This document shows, piece by piece, positions 16,624-25,595 of a stretch of DNA of 55,594 bases (position 1 is the stretch's first letter; each line of letters opens with the position of its first letter). The notes beneath the pieces were generated by a model. That model worked only from the letters and a program-made list of their open reading frames with translations, was not told the origin of the DNA and searched no databases. A program made the position numbers and the translations under genes. This DNA comes from UMGS1052 sp045532035 (lineage in GTDB: Bacteria; Bacillota; Clostridia; Oscillospirales; CAG-382): assembly GCA_045532035.1 (NCBI GenBank), contig JAZSFD010000015.1:1-55594 (forward strand), in the 5' to 3' direction.

Positions 16624-17322
16624 TTACGACAAGAGCTTCTTCGAATGGATCGAAAGAAGATATTCTTCTTTCTTACCGAAAAAGAGCAGATTTGTGTCAA
16701 GATGAAGGATCTTTGTGGCGTACTTCATGGCGCTGTTCATATCGTGCGAGATCATGATGACGGTGATATTCTTTTCGCGGTTGAGCTTTTCAAGGCAGGA
16801 ATAAAGATCGCGTGCTGCATTTGTGTCAAGACCGCTGACAGGCTCATCAAGCACAAGTATCTCGTCAGCTGCACACAAAGCTCTTGCAAGAAGCACTCGC
16901 TGGCGCTGACCACCCGAAAGGTCGCGGGTAGCCTTATGCCTCAGATCATAAATATCAAGATATTTCATATAGGTTTCGGCAAGCTCTTTTTGCGCTCTGC
17001 CGTATATCTTCGGAAACTTCATTCCCGAAAGGCATCCAGAAATCACCGTTTCGCCGACAGAGGCGGGAAAATCCTTTTGAAGCAAAGTCTGCTGAGGCAG
17101 ATAGCCTATTCTCTTTTTGCCGTTTTTGAGGTTGAATTCCGCCTTGCCGCAGCAGGTGGGAACAAGTCCGAGCATTGCTTTCACAAGCGAGCTTTTTCCC
17201 GTACCGTTCTCTCCGACGATGCAAAGATAGTCGCCGCGCTCTACCGCAAAGCTTACGTGGTCCACAACTTTTTTGCCCTCATATGCCACGCAGATATGAT
17301 CGGCCTTCAAAATAACGCTCAA
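16624..17322 (-). CDS. znuC: Zinc ABC transporter ATPase ZnuC
   Basis: A 232-residue ABC ATPase that powers zinc import. Walker A is GENGTGKSS, the signature is LSGGQRQRV, Walker B is EILVLDEPVSG, and the switch His is in ISHDM. The start overlaps the binding protein stop by four bases, indicating translational coupling. Confidence 0.94.
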   Translation of the reverse strand: MSVILKADHICVAYEGKKVVDHVSFAVERGDYLCIVGENGTGKSSLVKAMLGLVPTCCGKAEFNLKNGKKRIGYLPQQTLLQKDFPASVGETVISGCLSGMKFPKIYGRAQKELAETYMKYLDIYDLRHKATRDLSGGQRQRVLLARALCAADEILVLDEPVSGLDTNAARDLYSCLEKLNREKNITVIMISHDMNSAMKYATKILHLDTNLLFFGKKEEYLLSIHSKKLLS

Positions 17323-18260
17323 GACAAAGCCTCCTCAAGCACAGACAAATTTTCATACATTATCGAAATATAAGTTTTCCCTTTCTCAAAATCTTCTTTT
17401 GAAAGATTGTGACAGGAGTGAAAAACAGCAGTGCGCGCTCCTGTTCCTTCCGCAATTCCCCTTGCCGATCTGTCATCCGAGAGCTCGGGGTAAAGTATCA
17501 CGCTTACGCCGTTTTCGTTCATTTTATCGATCATCGAAGTGACGGTTCCGGGGGCGGGCTCTGCCGATTCCGAGCAGGAATCATAAAGCGTCACGCACGA
17601 AAGTCCATAGCACTCGGCAAAATATCTGAAAGCAAACTCACCGCCAAAATAAAGGGTGTCAAGCCGCGAGCTTGCTACACATTCTCTGATATCTAAATCA
17701 AGCCGTGAAAGATTTTCGGTATAAATCCTTGCGTTTTCCCTGTAATACTCGGCATTTTCAGGGTCAAGAGAAACAATAGCTTCACAAATATCTGAAACAA
17801 TGATCTTTGCATTTTCTGGGCTTGTCCAGATGTGGGGATCAATATTGAGAGCGTGTGAATGTCGGTGCTCCTCAGAGCCGCTGTGCTCATGCCCGCCGTC
17901 AAGACAGATGGGGACTATGTTATTTGAAACATCAAGTATCACGCAATCATCAGGAGCATTTTCGGCAAAAGGAAGCGCCCAGTTTTCCATAATCTCGCCC
18001 GTATATATGAATATATTGGCATCCGATATCTTTCCCGCGTCTTTCATGGACGGGTCAAAGGAATGGCTGTCGGTACCCGGCGGAAGAAGCATTTCCACCA
18101 CCGCCTTATCTCCTGCCACAGCGCGGGCAAAATCATACTGAGGAAAAAGGGTTGCAACAATTCTAATCTTTCCGTCGTCCCCGTTCTCGGTTTTCGCAGA
18201 GCACGAAAAAACGAAAAGACAGAGCAAAAGAGAAAGGATTACAGATAAAAACTTTTTCAC
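17319..18260 (-). CDS. znuA: Zinc-binding lipoprotein ZnuA
   Basis: A 313-residue solute-binding lipoprotein of the cluster 9 metal family. I chose a GTG start at 18258-18260: GGAGG lies seven bases upstream and the product then opens with a signal peptide ending in a lipobox (LFVFSC). A His/Glu-rich loop (GGHEHSGSEEHRHSH) near residue ~120-140 is typical of zinc binders. Metal ligands are likely in GTDSHSFDPS, DPHIW and the later FGGEFAFRY region. The GTGA overlaps the zur stop by four bases. Confidence 0.93.
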   Translation of the reverse strand: MKKFLSVILSLLLCLFVFSCSAKTENGDDGKIRIVATLFPQYDFARAVAGDKAVVEMLLPPGTDSHSFDPSMKDAGKISDANIFIYTGEIMENWALPFAENAPDDCVILDVSNNIVPICLDGGHEHSGSEEHRHSHALNIDPHIWTSPENAKIIVSDICEAIVSLDPENAEYYRENARIYTENLSRLDLDIRECVASSRLDTLYFGGEFAFRYFAECYGLSCVTLYDSCSESAEPAPGTVTSMIDKMNENGVSVILYPELSDDRSARGIAEGTGARTAVFHSCHNLSKEDFEKGKTYISIMYENLSVLEEALS

Positions 18261-18721
18261 TTTCTTTCCTCCGTTCCGCGAATTTTCACCCCGGACTTGT
18301 CGGCTGTGCTGTGTTTTTCTGTTCTGAAGCACTCAGAGCATTTTCCGTAAAAAACAGTTCTGCTTCCGTCTATCACAAAGCCATGATCTGATGAAACATG
18401 GGATGCAAGCTTGTCGAGAAAATCGCAATCGGCGTGTATAAGCTTACCGCAGACGGTACATTTCAGATGAAAATGCTCGCAGGACGAGCCGTTATACTGA
18501 TAGCAGGCACCGCTTTTGTCACCGAGAGTATATTTTTTTATAACCCCATCAGAAAGCAATCTGTCAAGTCCGCGGTAGACTGTTGCCTTGCCCACATGGG
18601 TGCCGCGCTCATCAAGCATGACAGCGATGTCGTCGGCGGTGAAATGTCGCCCGTCTGTTTCTTTTACACATTCAAGAATAAGACCTTTTTGTCTGGTATT
18701 ATAATTGTTCTGAACTTCCAT
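18257..18721 (-). CDS. zur: Zur-type Fur family regulator
   Basis: A 154-residue Fur family repressor. The winged helix includes HFTADDIAVML and GKATVYRGLDRLL. A metal-binding block EHFHLKCTVCGKLIH and a CSECF pair follow. Assignment to zinc is inferred from its place as first gene of the znuACB operon and from an AT-rich palindrome in its promoter. The C-terminal ~20 residues are charged and beyond the usual domain end. Confidence 0.88.
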   Translation of the reverse strand: MEVQNNYNTRQKGLILECVKETDGRHFTADDIAVMLDERGTHVGKATVYRGLDRLLSDGVIKKYTLGDKSGACYQYNGSSCEHFHLKCTVCGKLIHADCDFLDKLASHVSSDHGFVIDGSRTVFYGKCSECFRTEKHSTADKSGVKIRGTEERK

Positions 18722-18736
18722 AGAATCCCTTTTTTG

Positions 18737-18765
18737 AATTTGAAATTGATTATCAGTTTCAAATT
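18737..18765. promoter_or_regulatory. Probable Zur operator
   Basis: A 14-1-14 palindrome with one mismatch has the arms AATTTGAAATTGAT and ATCAGTTTCAAATT. Its core TGATTATCA is perfect. It lies 15 bases upstream of the zur start and within the divergent region shared with the DUF951-prfA operon. Confidence 0.75.
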
Positions 18766-18824
18766 ATATCAGAACAATGCACATTTGTCAACATCAAATA
18801 ATAAAAAATAATTACGAAAAACTA

Positions 18825-18853
18825 TTTACATAAATCGGCGTGTGTGATATAAT
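18825..18853 (+). promoter_or_regulatory. Promoter of the DUF951-prfA operon
   Basis: TTTACA (18825-18830), a 17-base spacer and TATAAT (18848-18853), with TG one base before the -10 (extended -10). Confidence 0.75.
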
Positions 18854-18887
18854 ATATTGTTATATCATATACTGGGAGGGTTATCGG

Positions 18888-19094
18888 ATGCAGATTAAAA
18901 TTTTCAGAGAAAATGACATTCTCGTCATGAAAAAGAGTCACGCCTGCAAAAAGAACGCCACACGCTTCAAGGTACTCCGTGTCGGAAGTGATGTGCGCAT
19001 GGCCTGCTGTGAATGCGGTCATGATGTAACCATCGAGCGCATAAAGCTCGAAAAGAACATAAAATCGATAATCCCATCCGCACAAAATCAATAA
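18888..19094 (+). CDS. DUF951 small protein
   Basis: A 68-residue protein of the DUF951 family (MQIKIFRENDILVMKKSHAC...). It has C-x2-C-type cysteines (ACCECGHD) and a conserved KKxHxC-like start region. The function is not known; small size and basic residues hint at RNA or DNA binding. I chose the ATG at 18888 because GGGAGG lies upstream at ~18875. It is the first gene of the run into prfA, 22 bases apart. Confidence 0.85.
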   Translation: MQIKIFRENDILVMKKSHACKKNATRFKVLRVGSDVRMACCECGHDVTIERIKLEKNIKSIIPSAQNQ

Positions 19095-19116
19095 TTCCCG
19101 ATCGGAGAACCACAGA

Positions 19117-20187
19117 ATGTTTGAAAATCTGAAAGATGCGGAAAGCAAATTTGAAGCCATAAGCGAGGACCTGACACGTCCCGAGGTCATTTCCGACACA
19201 GAACGCTTCACAAAGCTTATGAAGGAGCACAAACTTCTCTCCCCCATCATTGAAAAATATCGCGAATACCGCAAATGCGAGGAGGATATCGAATCGGCAA
19301 AGCTTCTTCTTGAGGAGGAAACTGACCGCGAGCTCTGCGAGCTTTGCGAAAACGAAATAAAAGAAAACAAGGCAAAACTCGAAACCCTCACCGAAGAACT
19401 GAGAATTCTTCTTCTGCCCAAGGAAGAGGACGATGACAAAAATGTCATCGTTGAGATCCGTGCAGGCACCGGCGGCGACGAGGCAGCTCTTTTTGCAGGC
19501 AGTCTTTACAGAATGTACAGTATGTACGCCGAAAGCTGCCGCTTCAAGTGCGAGCTGCTCTCTGCCAACGAAACAGGTCTTGGCGGCTACAAGGAGATCT
19601 GCTTTATGATCGAGGGCGATGAGGTATATTCCCATTTCAAATTTGAAAGCGGAGTTCACCGTGTTCAGCGCGTTCCCGAAACCGAGACCCAGGGTCGCAT
19701 TCACACCTCGGCGGTCACGGTAGCTGTTCTTCCCGAAGCGCAGGAGGTTGATGTACAGATCAACCCCGCAGACCTTGAGATCGACACCTACCGAAGCGGA
19801 GGCGCGGGTGGTCAGCACGTCAACAAGACCGACTCCGCCATCAGAATAACCCACATCCCCACCGGCATCGTTGTCGAATGTCAGGACGAGAGAAGCCAGT
19901 TCAAAAACCGCGACAAAGCAATGAAGATGCTCCGTTCAAAGCTTCTTTCGATGGAGCGCGAAAAGCAAGAAAAAGCCATTGCAAGCGAAAGAAAAAGCCA
20001 GGTGGGAAGCGGCGACCGAAGCGAGCGCATCCGCACCTACAACTTTCCCCAAGGCAGGCTTACCGATCACAGGATCGGCCTTACCATCTACTCACTTGAT
20101 GCCGTTATGGACGGAAAAATCGGCGAAGTCATCGATGCTTTGCGCACAGCCGAGCGTACAGAAAGACTGAAAAATTCAGAATTTTGA
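19117..20187 (+). CDS. prfA: Peptide chain release factor 1
   Basis: A 356-residue release factor that reads UAA and UAG stop codons. The GGQ loop that drives peptide release is present in SGGAGGQHVNKTDSA. The codon recognition region includes the CQDERSQ downstream block. Length and domain order are standard. It lies between DUF951 and tsaC, an operon order seen in Clostridia. Confidence 0.97.
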   Translation: MFENLKDAESKFEAISEDLTRPEVISDTERFTKLMKEHKLLSPIIEKYREYRKCEEDIESAKLLLEEETDRELCELCENEIKENKAKLETLTEELRILLLPKEEDDDKNVIVEIRAGTGGDEAALFAGSLYRMYSMYAESCRFKCELLSANETGLGGYKEICFMIEGDEVYSHFKFESGVHRVQRVPETETQGRIHTSAVTVAVLPEAQEVDVQINPADLEIDTYRSGGAGGQHVNKTDSAIRITHIPTGIVVECQDERSQFKNRDKAMKMLRSKLLSMEREKQEKAIASERKSQVGSGDRSERIRTYNFPQGRLTDHRIGLTIYSLDAVMDGKIGEVIDALRTAERTERLKNSEF

Positions 20188-20209
20188 TTTCGAAAAGAGA
20201 AAAACACAA

Positions 20210-21283
20210 ATGCTACTTGAAAAAACAGAGATACTTGAAATAACAGACGGCGGAAAAAGCAAGCAAGATCTCGAGAAGCTTTCATTTGCCGCAGACATCA
20301 TTCGACGCGGAGGAACCGTCTGCTTTCCCACCGAAACCGTCTACGGACTCGGCGCAAACGCCCTTGACGAAAACGCGGTTTCCGACATTTTCAAAGCAAA
20401 GGGGCGTCCCCAGGACAATCCTCTCATAATTCATCTTGACAGCCTTGACAACGCCGACAGATACTGTGTGGCAAACGACAACCGATATCTTGAAAAGATC
20501 TCCTGCTTCTTTCCCGGACCCATCACGGCGGTGCTTGAAAAAAGAAGCATCGTTCCCAATGTCGTTACCGCAAAGCTTAAAAGCGTAGGGGTCAGAGTTC
20601 CCGTTCACCCGGTGGCAAACACCTTTCTGCGGCTTTGCGGTGTTCCCGTGGCGGCACCCTCCGCAAACATTTCGGGACGCCCCAGTCCCACCGATGCAAA
20701 ACATGTCATCGAAGATCTTTTCGGAAAGGTCGATGTTATAATCAGTGCGGGGAATTCACAGGTCGGTCTTGAATCGACAATCATTTCGCTTGTAGAGGAA
20801 AAGCCGACCCTTCTCCGTCCCGGAGGAATATCCTACGAAAGCCTTTGCGAAAAGCTCGGAGATGTGGCGGTTTCAAGCGCCGTCCTTTCCGAAATGAAGC
20901 CGGGCGACACGGCCTCGGCTCCCGGAATGAAATATAAGCATTATGCTCCAAGAACCCCGGTGTTTCTTGTGCACGGAAATGATGAGGATGTAATGTCCTT
21001 CCTTGCGTTCAGACAAAAAAATGAAAATTGCGCAATCATCGGTTTTTCGGAGGACAGGAAGGTATTGTCAGAAAAAAACTTTTTTGATCTCGGAAAAATC
21101 AACGAACCTGCCGAGCACGCAAGGCTTGTTTTTTCTCATCTCCGTGCGACAGATGAGATTCCGAAGCTCGAAAAGGTATATGTCCACATTACAGGCGACA
21201 AAAGCGGCATAAATCTTGCCGTTTTCAACCGTCTTCTCAAAGCATCGGCATATCACATCATTGATCTTACGGAGGGAAAATGA
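20210..21283 (+). CDS. tsaC: Threonylcarbamoyl-AMP synthase (Sua5 type)
   Basis: A 357-residue enzyme that makes threonylcarbamoyl-AMP for t6A in tRNAs. The YrdC domain occupies ~20-220 (GGTVCFPTETVYGLGANA, KGRPQDNPLI, SVGVRVPVHP, APSANISGRPSPT). A C-terminal Sua5 domain follows from ~240 (PGMKYKHYAPRTPVFLV). The two-domain length distinguishes it from short YrdC. Its stop overlaps the coaE start by four bases. Confidence 0.96.
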   Translation: MLLEKTEILEITDGGKSKQDLEKLSFAADIIRRGGTVCFPTETVYGLGANALDENAVSDIFKAKGRPQDNPLIIHLDSLDNADRYCVANDNRYLEKISCFFPGPITAVLEKRSIVPNVVTAKLKSVGVRVPVHPVANTFLRLCGVPVAAPSANISGRPSPTDAKHVIEDLFGKVDVIISAGNSQVGLESTIISLVEEKPTLLRPGGISYESLCEKLGDVAVSSAVLSEMKPGDTASAPGMKYKHYAPRTPVFLVHGNDEDVMSFLAFRQKNENCAIIGFSEDRKVLSEKNFFDLGKINEPAEHARLVFSHLRATDEIPKLEKVYVHITGDKSGINLAVFNRLLKASAYHIIDLTEGK

Positions 21284-21882
21284 TAATAATAGGTCTTACC
21301 GGTCAGTCAGGCGCAGGAAAAAGCTCTTTTTCAAAAGCTCTTTCGGAACGCGGTATTCCCTGTCTTGATACAGACAAAACCGCAAGACAGGTGGTAGAAA
21401 AAGGAAAGCCCTGCCTTGCAGAACTTGTTAAAGCCTTCGGCGAAGAAATCCTGCTTCCCGACGGAACGCTTGACAGAAAAAAACTCGGTTCAATTGCTTT
21501 TTCGGACAAGGAAAAGCTTGCCGTTCTCAACAGAATCACCCATGGCTATATATCGCTTGAGGTTGATAAATGGTTAAAGCTGCAAGAGGAAAACGGAGCT
21601 GTTGCAGCGGTTATCGATGCTCCGCAGCTTTTCGAAAGCGGCATCAACAAAATTTGTAATATAACAATTGCAGTCATTGCAGACGAAAGCGTCAGATTCG
21701 AAAGGATTCTCTCGCGCGACGGCATAACCGAGGAATATGCAAAGAAAAGAATGGCGTCTCAGAAGGATGATTCGTTCTTTATTTCAAACTGTACTCATAT
21801 TATTTACAATAACGGTGCGGAAGATGAGCTTTTGGAAAAAGCTGAAAATTTCCTTGCCGATCATATATTCAACAAGGAGTAA
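21280..21882 (+). CDS. coaE: Dephospho-CoA kinase
   Basis: A 200-residue P-loop kinase that completes coenzyme A synthesis. Walker A is GQSGAGKSS at residues ~7-15. The family pattern includes DTDKTAR and DAPQLFESG. Length is standard. Translation is probably coupled to tsaC by an ATGA overlap. Confidence 0.95.
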   Translation: MIIIGLTGQSGAGKSSFSKALSERGIPCLDTDKTARQVVEKGKPCLAELVKAFGEEILLPDGTLDRKKLGSIAFSDKEKLAVLNRITHGYISLEVDKWLKLQEENGAVAAVIDAPQLFESGINKICNITIAVIADESVRFERILSRDGITEEYAKKRMASQKDDSFFISNCTHIIYNNGAEDELLEKAENFLADHIFNKE

Positions 21883-21884
21883 AA

Positions 21885-22475
21885 ATGAGAAAATCGATCG
21901 CGATCCCGGTGATCCTCGTGCTGTCGGCGCTTATCGCCACCTTTGCGGGCTTTATCGGCGATCTCATCACAAAAAGCTTTCATCCTGTGAAATACAGCGA
22001 GTTTGTCACAAAATATTCAGCAGAATATAATGTTCCCGAGCCGATAGTTTACGCTGTCATAAAAACCGAAAGCTCTTTCAGACCCGATGCCAAATCTCAC
22101 AAGGGCGCCATAGGGCTTATGCAGATCACACCCGCCACTTTCGAATGGCTGTGTTCAAAAACCGGCGAGGAGGCAAATCCGAGCCTGCTTTACGATCCCG
22201 AGACAAACATCCGCTACGGCACCTATTATCTGAGCCTTCTGCATTCGGAGTTTCAGGTATGGGACACGGTCTATGCCGCCTACAACGCGGGGCGCGGCAA
22301 GGTAAACGACTGGCTGTCGCAGGATGAATACAATAACCACGGCAGACTCAAAAATATCCCTTACAAGGAAACAGCGGAATATGTGAAAAAGGTCGGGCAA
22401 AGAGCTCTTACCTATGAAAAGTATTATTTTGCGGAAGCAGAAACCATAAAGGAATCTGTCATATCCGATTCCTGA
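21885..22475 (+). CDS. SLT-type lytic transglycosylase
   Basis: A 196-residue peptidoglycan lytic transglycosylase. An N-terminal helix (~8-25) acts as signal anchor. The SLT domain carries the catalytic Glu in VIKTESSFRPDA, then SHKGAIGLMQITPAT and YNAGRGKV. The end includes ETAEYVKKV. It starts two bases after the coaE stop with AAGGAG upstream. Confidence 0.94.
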   Translation: MRKSIAIPVILVLSALIATFAGFIGDLITKSFHPVKYSEFVTKYSAEYNVPEPIVYAVIKTESSFRPDAKSHKGAIGLMQITPATFEWLCSKTGEEANPSLLYDPETNIRYGTYYLSLLHSEFQVWDTVYAAYNAGRGKVNDWLSQDEYNNHGRLKNIPYKETAEYVKKVGQRALTYEKYYFAEAETIKESVISDS

Positions 22476-22503
22476 GCATTTATAAAGAAAGGACGAAAAA
22501 ACA

Positions 22504-23916
22504 ATGGCAAAGAAGGAAAAAACAGAATTCGAGCTTATGAAAGAAAAGCTCTTCTATGAAAGAAAAAACGCACTTCACGACATCAAGGCAAAGCAGGAAA
22601 AGGACATCGAGACTTTCTCCAAAGACTATAAGAAATTCCTCGACATCGCAAAAACCGAACGCGAAGCCACTGCATACGCCGTTGAGCTTGCAAAGAAAAA
22701 CGGCTTTGAAGAATTCGCTTTCGGCAAAAAATATGCCCCCGGCGACAAGATATATTTCGACAACCGCAAAAAAAGCATTTATCTCGCGGTCATTGGCAGC
22801 GAAAACATCGAAAACGGTATAAACATTGCAGCAGCGCACATCGACAGTCCCAGAATCGACCTCAAGCAGTGTCCAGTTTACGAGGATGCAGGTATGGCGT
22901 TCTTCAAGACCCATTACTACGGAGGAATCAAGAAATATCAGTGGACCACCATTCCCCTTGCGCTTCACGGTGTAGTTGTCCTTAAGGACGGCACAAGTGT
23001 TGATATCTGCATCGGAGAGAAAGAAAGTGATCCGGTTTTCTGCATCACAGATCTTCTCCCACACCTCGGCGCAGATCAGATGTCAAAGACCGCAAGCAAG
23101 CTCTTCTCGGGCGAAAACCTCAACATCCTCATCGGCTCGAAGCCCTTTGGCGGTGAAAAGCAGAAGGATGCCATCAAGCTCAACATCCTTTCAATGCTCA
23201 ACAAGGAATACGGCATCGTTGAGGAAGATTTCCTTTCTGCAGAGCTCAGCCTTGTTCCCGCCGAAAAGGCACGCGATCTCGGCTTTGACCGCAGTATGAT
23301 CAGCGCTTACGGTCATGACGACAGATGCTGCTCCTACCCCATCCTCATGGCGGCGATCGAAGCAGGAAAGAAAGCTCCAAAAAACACCCTCATCACAATT
23401 CTTGCCGACAAGGAAGAAACCGGAAGTGAAGGTACAACAGGCATGAAGAGCCGCGCTTTTGACGATATGATCCGCGAGATTTGCGACAACATGGGCGCAA
23501 ACTCAAGAAAAGCTTTTGCAAATTCCAAATGTCTTTCGGCAGACGTCAACGCCTGCTACGACCCCAATTATCCCGAGGTTTATGAGGCAAAAAACTCGGC
23601 TTTCCTCAACTGTGGCGTTTGCGTGACAAAGTTCACCGGCTCAAGAGGAAAATCGAGCACCAACGATGCATCGGCAGAATTTCTCGCCGAGATCAGAAAG
23701 ATGCTTGACGATGCAGGAGTTATCTGGCAGACAGGCGAGCTCGGAAAAGTTGACCAGGGTGGCGGAGGCACTGTTGCCATGTATCTTGCAAAGAGAAATG
23801 TGGACACTGTGGATGTCGGTGTACCGGTACTTTCGATGCACGCGCCTTATGAGGTCATCTCAAAGGCCGACCTTTATTCGGCATATCTTGCTTTCAAGGC
23901 TTTCTTCGCAAGATAA
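22504..23916 (+). CDS. M18 family aminopeptidase
   Basis: A 470-residue zinc aminopeptidase of the M18 family that trims N-terminal residues of peptides in the cytoplasm. Metal and catalytic segments seen are AAHIDSPRIDLKQ, ADKEETGSEGTTG, SADVNACYDPNY and the late SMHAPYEVISKADLY. Length matches clostridial M18 enzymes. It begins 28 bases after the transglycosylase and ends before a strong hairpin. Confidence 0.94.
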   Translation: MAKKEKTEFELMKEKLFYERKNALHDIKAKQEKDIETFSKDYKKFLDIAKTEREATAYAVELAKKNGFEEFAFGKKYAPGDKIYFDNRKKSIYLAVIGSENIENGINIAAAHIDSPRIDLKQCPVYEDAGMAFFKTHYYGGIKKYQWTTIPLALHGVVVLKDGTSVDICIGEKESDPVFCITDLLPHLGADQMSKTASKLFSGENLNILIGSKPFGGEKQKDAIKLNILSMLNKEYGIVEEDFLSAELSLVPAEKARDLGFDRSMISAYGHDDRCCSYPILMAAIEAGKKAPKNTLITILADKEETGSEGTTGMKSRAFDDMIREICDNMGANSRKAFANSKCLSADVNACYDPNYPEVYEAKNSAFLNCGVCVTKFTGSRGKSSTNDASAEFLAEIRKMLDDAGVIWQTGELGKVDQGGGGTVAMYLAKRNVDTVDVGVPVLSMHAPYEVISKADLYSAYLAFKAFFAR

Positions 23917-23932
23917 TCTCTATTGAAACAAT

Positions 23933-23998
23933 AATCCCATCTGTATATTTTTCGCTTTACCGTGAATACTAAAAAGCGAATATTACAGATGGGATTTT
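23933..23998 (+). terminator. Long hairpin between M18 peptidase and tepA
   Basis: AATCCCATCTGT and ACAGATGGGATT extend into a further ATTTTTCGCTT/AAGCGAATATT stem of about 20 pairs, followed by T6. It looks like the terminator of the upstream operon but ends within ten bases of the tepA start. Confidence 0.75.
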
Positions 23999-24004
23999 TT
24001 AATT

Positions 24005-24769
24005 ATGAAAACAAACGAAAACACACCCGACTTTCTCCCGGAGGGAGAGTTTCCGCCCGACGAATCAATTCCGGATACGTCGATTGCAGATGAAGAATCG
24101 AGGATGCTTGAAAAACAACGCGTTTCAATCGAAAACATCAACGAATCGGGATCGATAAAAACAAAAAACGGCAATGTGACGGTGCAAACAATCGTCATTG
24201 CAGGACAGATCGAAGGGCATTATGCCCTTTCCGCCCAGACAAAAAGCACAAAATACGAACACATTCTTCCACAGCTTGTTCAGATTGAGGAATCGGAGGA
24301 CACCGACGGTCTTCTGATCCTTCTCAACACCGTCGGAGGCGATGTGGAGGCAGGTCTTGCCATTGCAGAGATGATCTCGGGCATGACAAAGCCTACAGTG
24401 TCACTGATACTCGGCGGAAGCCATTCTATAGGTGTTCCGCTTGCCGTTGCGGCAAAGCGCTCGTTCATCGCGCCGTCAGCCACCATGACGATACATCCCG
24501 TGAGAATGAACGGTCTTGTCATCGGAGTTGAGCAGGCTTTTGCGCATTTTACAAAGATGCAGAACAGGATAGTGGATTTTATTATCAGAAATTCTTCGGT
24601 AGATGAAAGCACTTTCCGCAAGCTAATGCTTGAAACTGATGAGCTTGTTGCAGATGTCGGAACCATAATTGATGGCGAAAAGGCTGTAAAGATAGGGCTC
24701 ATCGATGAGGTCGGAGGGCTTTCACAGGCATTGTCGGCACTCAAAGAAATGGCAAAGAAGAAGGCCTGA
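24005..24769 (+). CDS. tepA: ClpP-like serine protease TepA (YmfB)
   Basis: A 254-residue protease of the ClpP fold. The conserved region starts at ~56 (VTVQTIVIAGQIEGHYAL, TKYEHILPQLVQIEES). The catalytic Ser is likely in GGSHSIGVPLAV and the His in SATMTIHPVRM. The first 50 residues are acidic and variable. The start is uncertain: the ATG at 24005 has no ribosome binding site and lies just below the hairpin, while an ATG at residue 34 has a weak one. B. subtilis TepA has been linked to protein export and spore function. Confidence 0.85.
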   Translation: MKTNENTPDFLPEGEFPPDESIPDTSIADEESRMLEKQRVSIENINESGSIKTKNGNVTVQTIVIAGQIEGHYALSAQTKSTKYEHILPQLVQIEESEDTDGLLILLNTVGGDVEAGLAIAEMISGMTKPTVSLILGGSHSIGVPLAVAAKRSFIAPSATMTIHPVRMNGLVIGVEQAFAHFTKMQNRIVDFIIRNSSVDESTFRKLMLETDELVADVGTIIDGEKAVKIGLIDEVGGLSQALSALKEMAKKKA

Positions 24770-24788
24770 TGCCTTCTTCTTTTGACCT

Positions 24789-25595
24789 TTATTTAGTCCT
24801 TTCAATTATCATATCCTGCCAGGTCTTGTTCATGGTCACAAAGCGGGCATTCCACCCGGAAACGCGTACAGAAAGATTCGGATAGTTTTCGGGGTTATTT
24901 TGTGCATCAATAAGGGTCATTTTGTCGATCGTGTCTATCTGCATAAAATAGCCGCCGAGTTTCACAAAACCCATGATAAGCCCCGAAAGAGCACTGACAG
25001 CGTTATCTGTGCCAATGCTTGACGGAACAAAACCGATATCAAGCGCAGCTCCCGTGTGCTGACGCCAAAGGTCTGCCTTGCAATAGGATTTGATTATGGC
25101 TGCCGCTCCGTTTTTGTCGGTGCCGGGGGTCGGCGAGCAATTGCCGGAAAGCACCTCTCCGGCCTTTCTGCCAAAAGGCGTTGAATAACGCGAGGGTGCC
25201 CACTCTATCTGCCTTCCGAAGGTGGAAACTCCGCTGACAAACCTTACAGGCGTTTTACCGTCATATTCGGCACACATATCAGCAAAAGCTGACAAGAGCT
25301 TCGATGCAATGCCATCGACCTCATCGTTGTCGTTTCCGTAATACGAATATGCATTTATAACATACTTTCTCAATTCATCTGCGCCCATCCAGTTATCCGA
25401 CAAAACCTTTATGAAATCAGAGAAAGATATCATTTTTTCATCAAAGACTGCTTTTTTGATAGCGTAAAGGCTGTTTACAACATCGGCAAAGCCGCCGATA
25501 TGCGGAGATATGACATGGTATACAGGGCCTCCTTCATTATAGGACAGGCCCCTTTCGATACATCCGCCCTCAAAAAGCGAACCGCCGTACAACAA
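24789..25595 (-). CDS. Glycyl radical enzyme, C-terminal fragment
   Basis: The open frame that carries the C-terminal ~268 residues, including TPFGRKAGEVLSGNCSPTPG and the glycyl radical loop VRVSGWNARF. It opens at a TTG right at the frame break and has no ribosome binding site of its own, so it is a piece of the gene described for 24789-26907 rather than a separate gene. Confidence 0.6.
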   Translation of the reverse strand: MLYGGSLFEGGCIERGLSYNEGGPVYHVISPHIGGFADVVNSLYAIKKAVFDEKMISFSDFIKVLSDNWMGADELRKYVINAYSYYGNDNDEVDGIASKLLSAFADMCAEYDGKTPVRFVSGVSTFGRQIEWAPSRYSTPFGRKAGEVLSGNCSPTPGTDKNGAAAIIKSYCKADLWRQHTGAALDIGFVPSSIGTDNAVSALSGLIMGFVKLGGYFMQIDTIDKMTLIDAQNNPENYPNLSVRVSGWNARFVTMNKTWQDMIIERTK

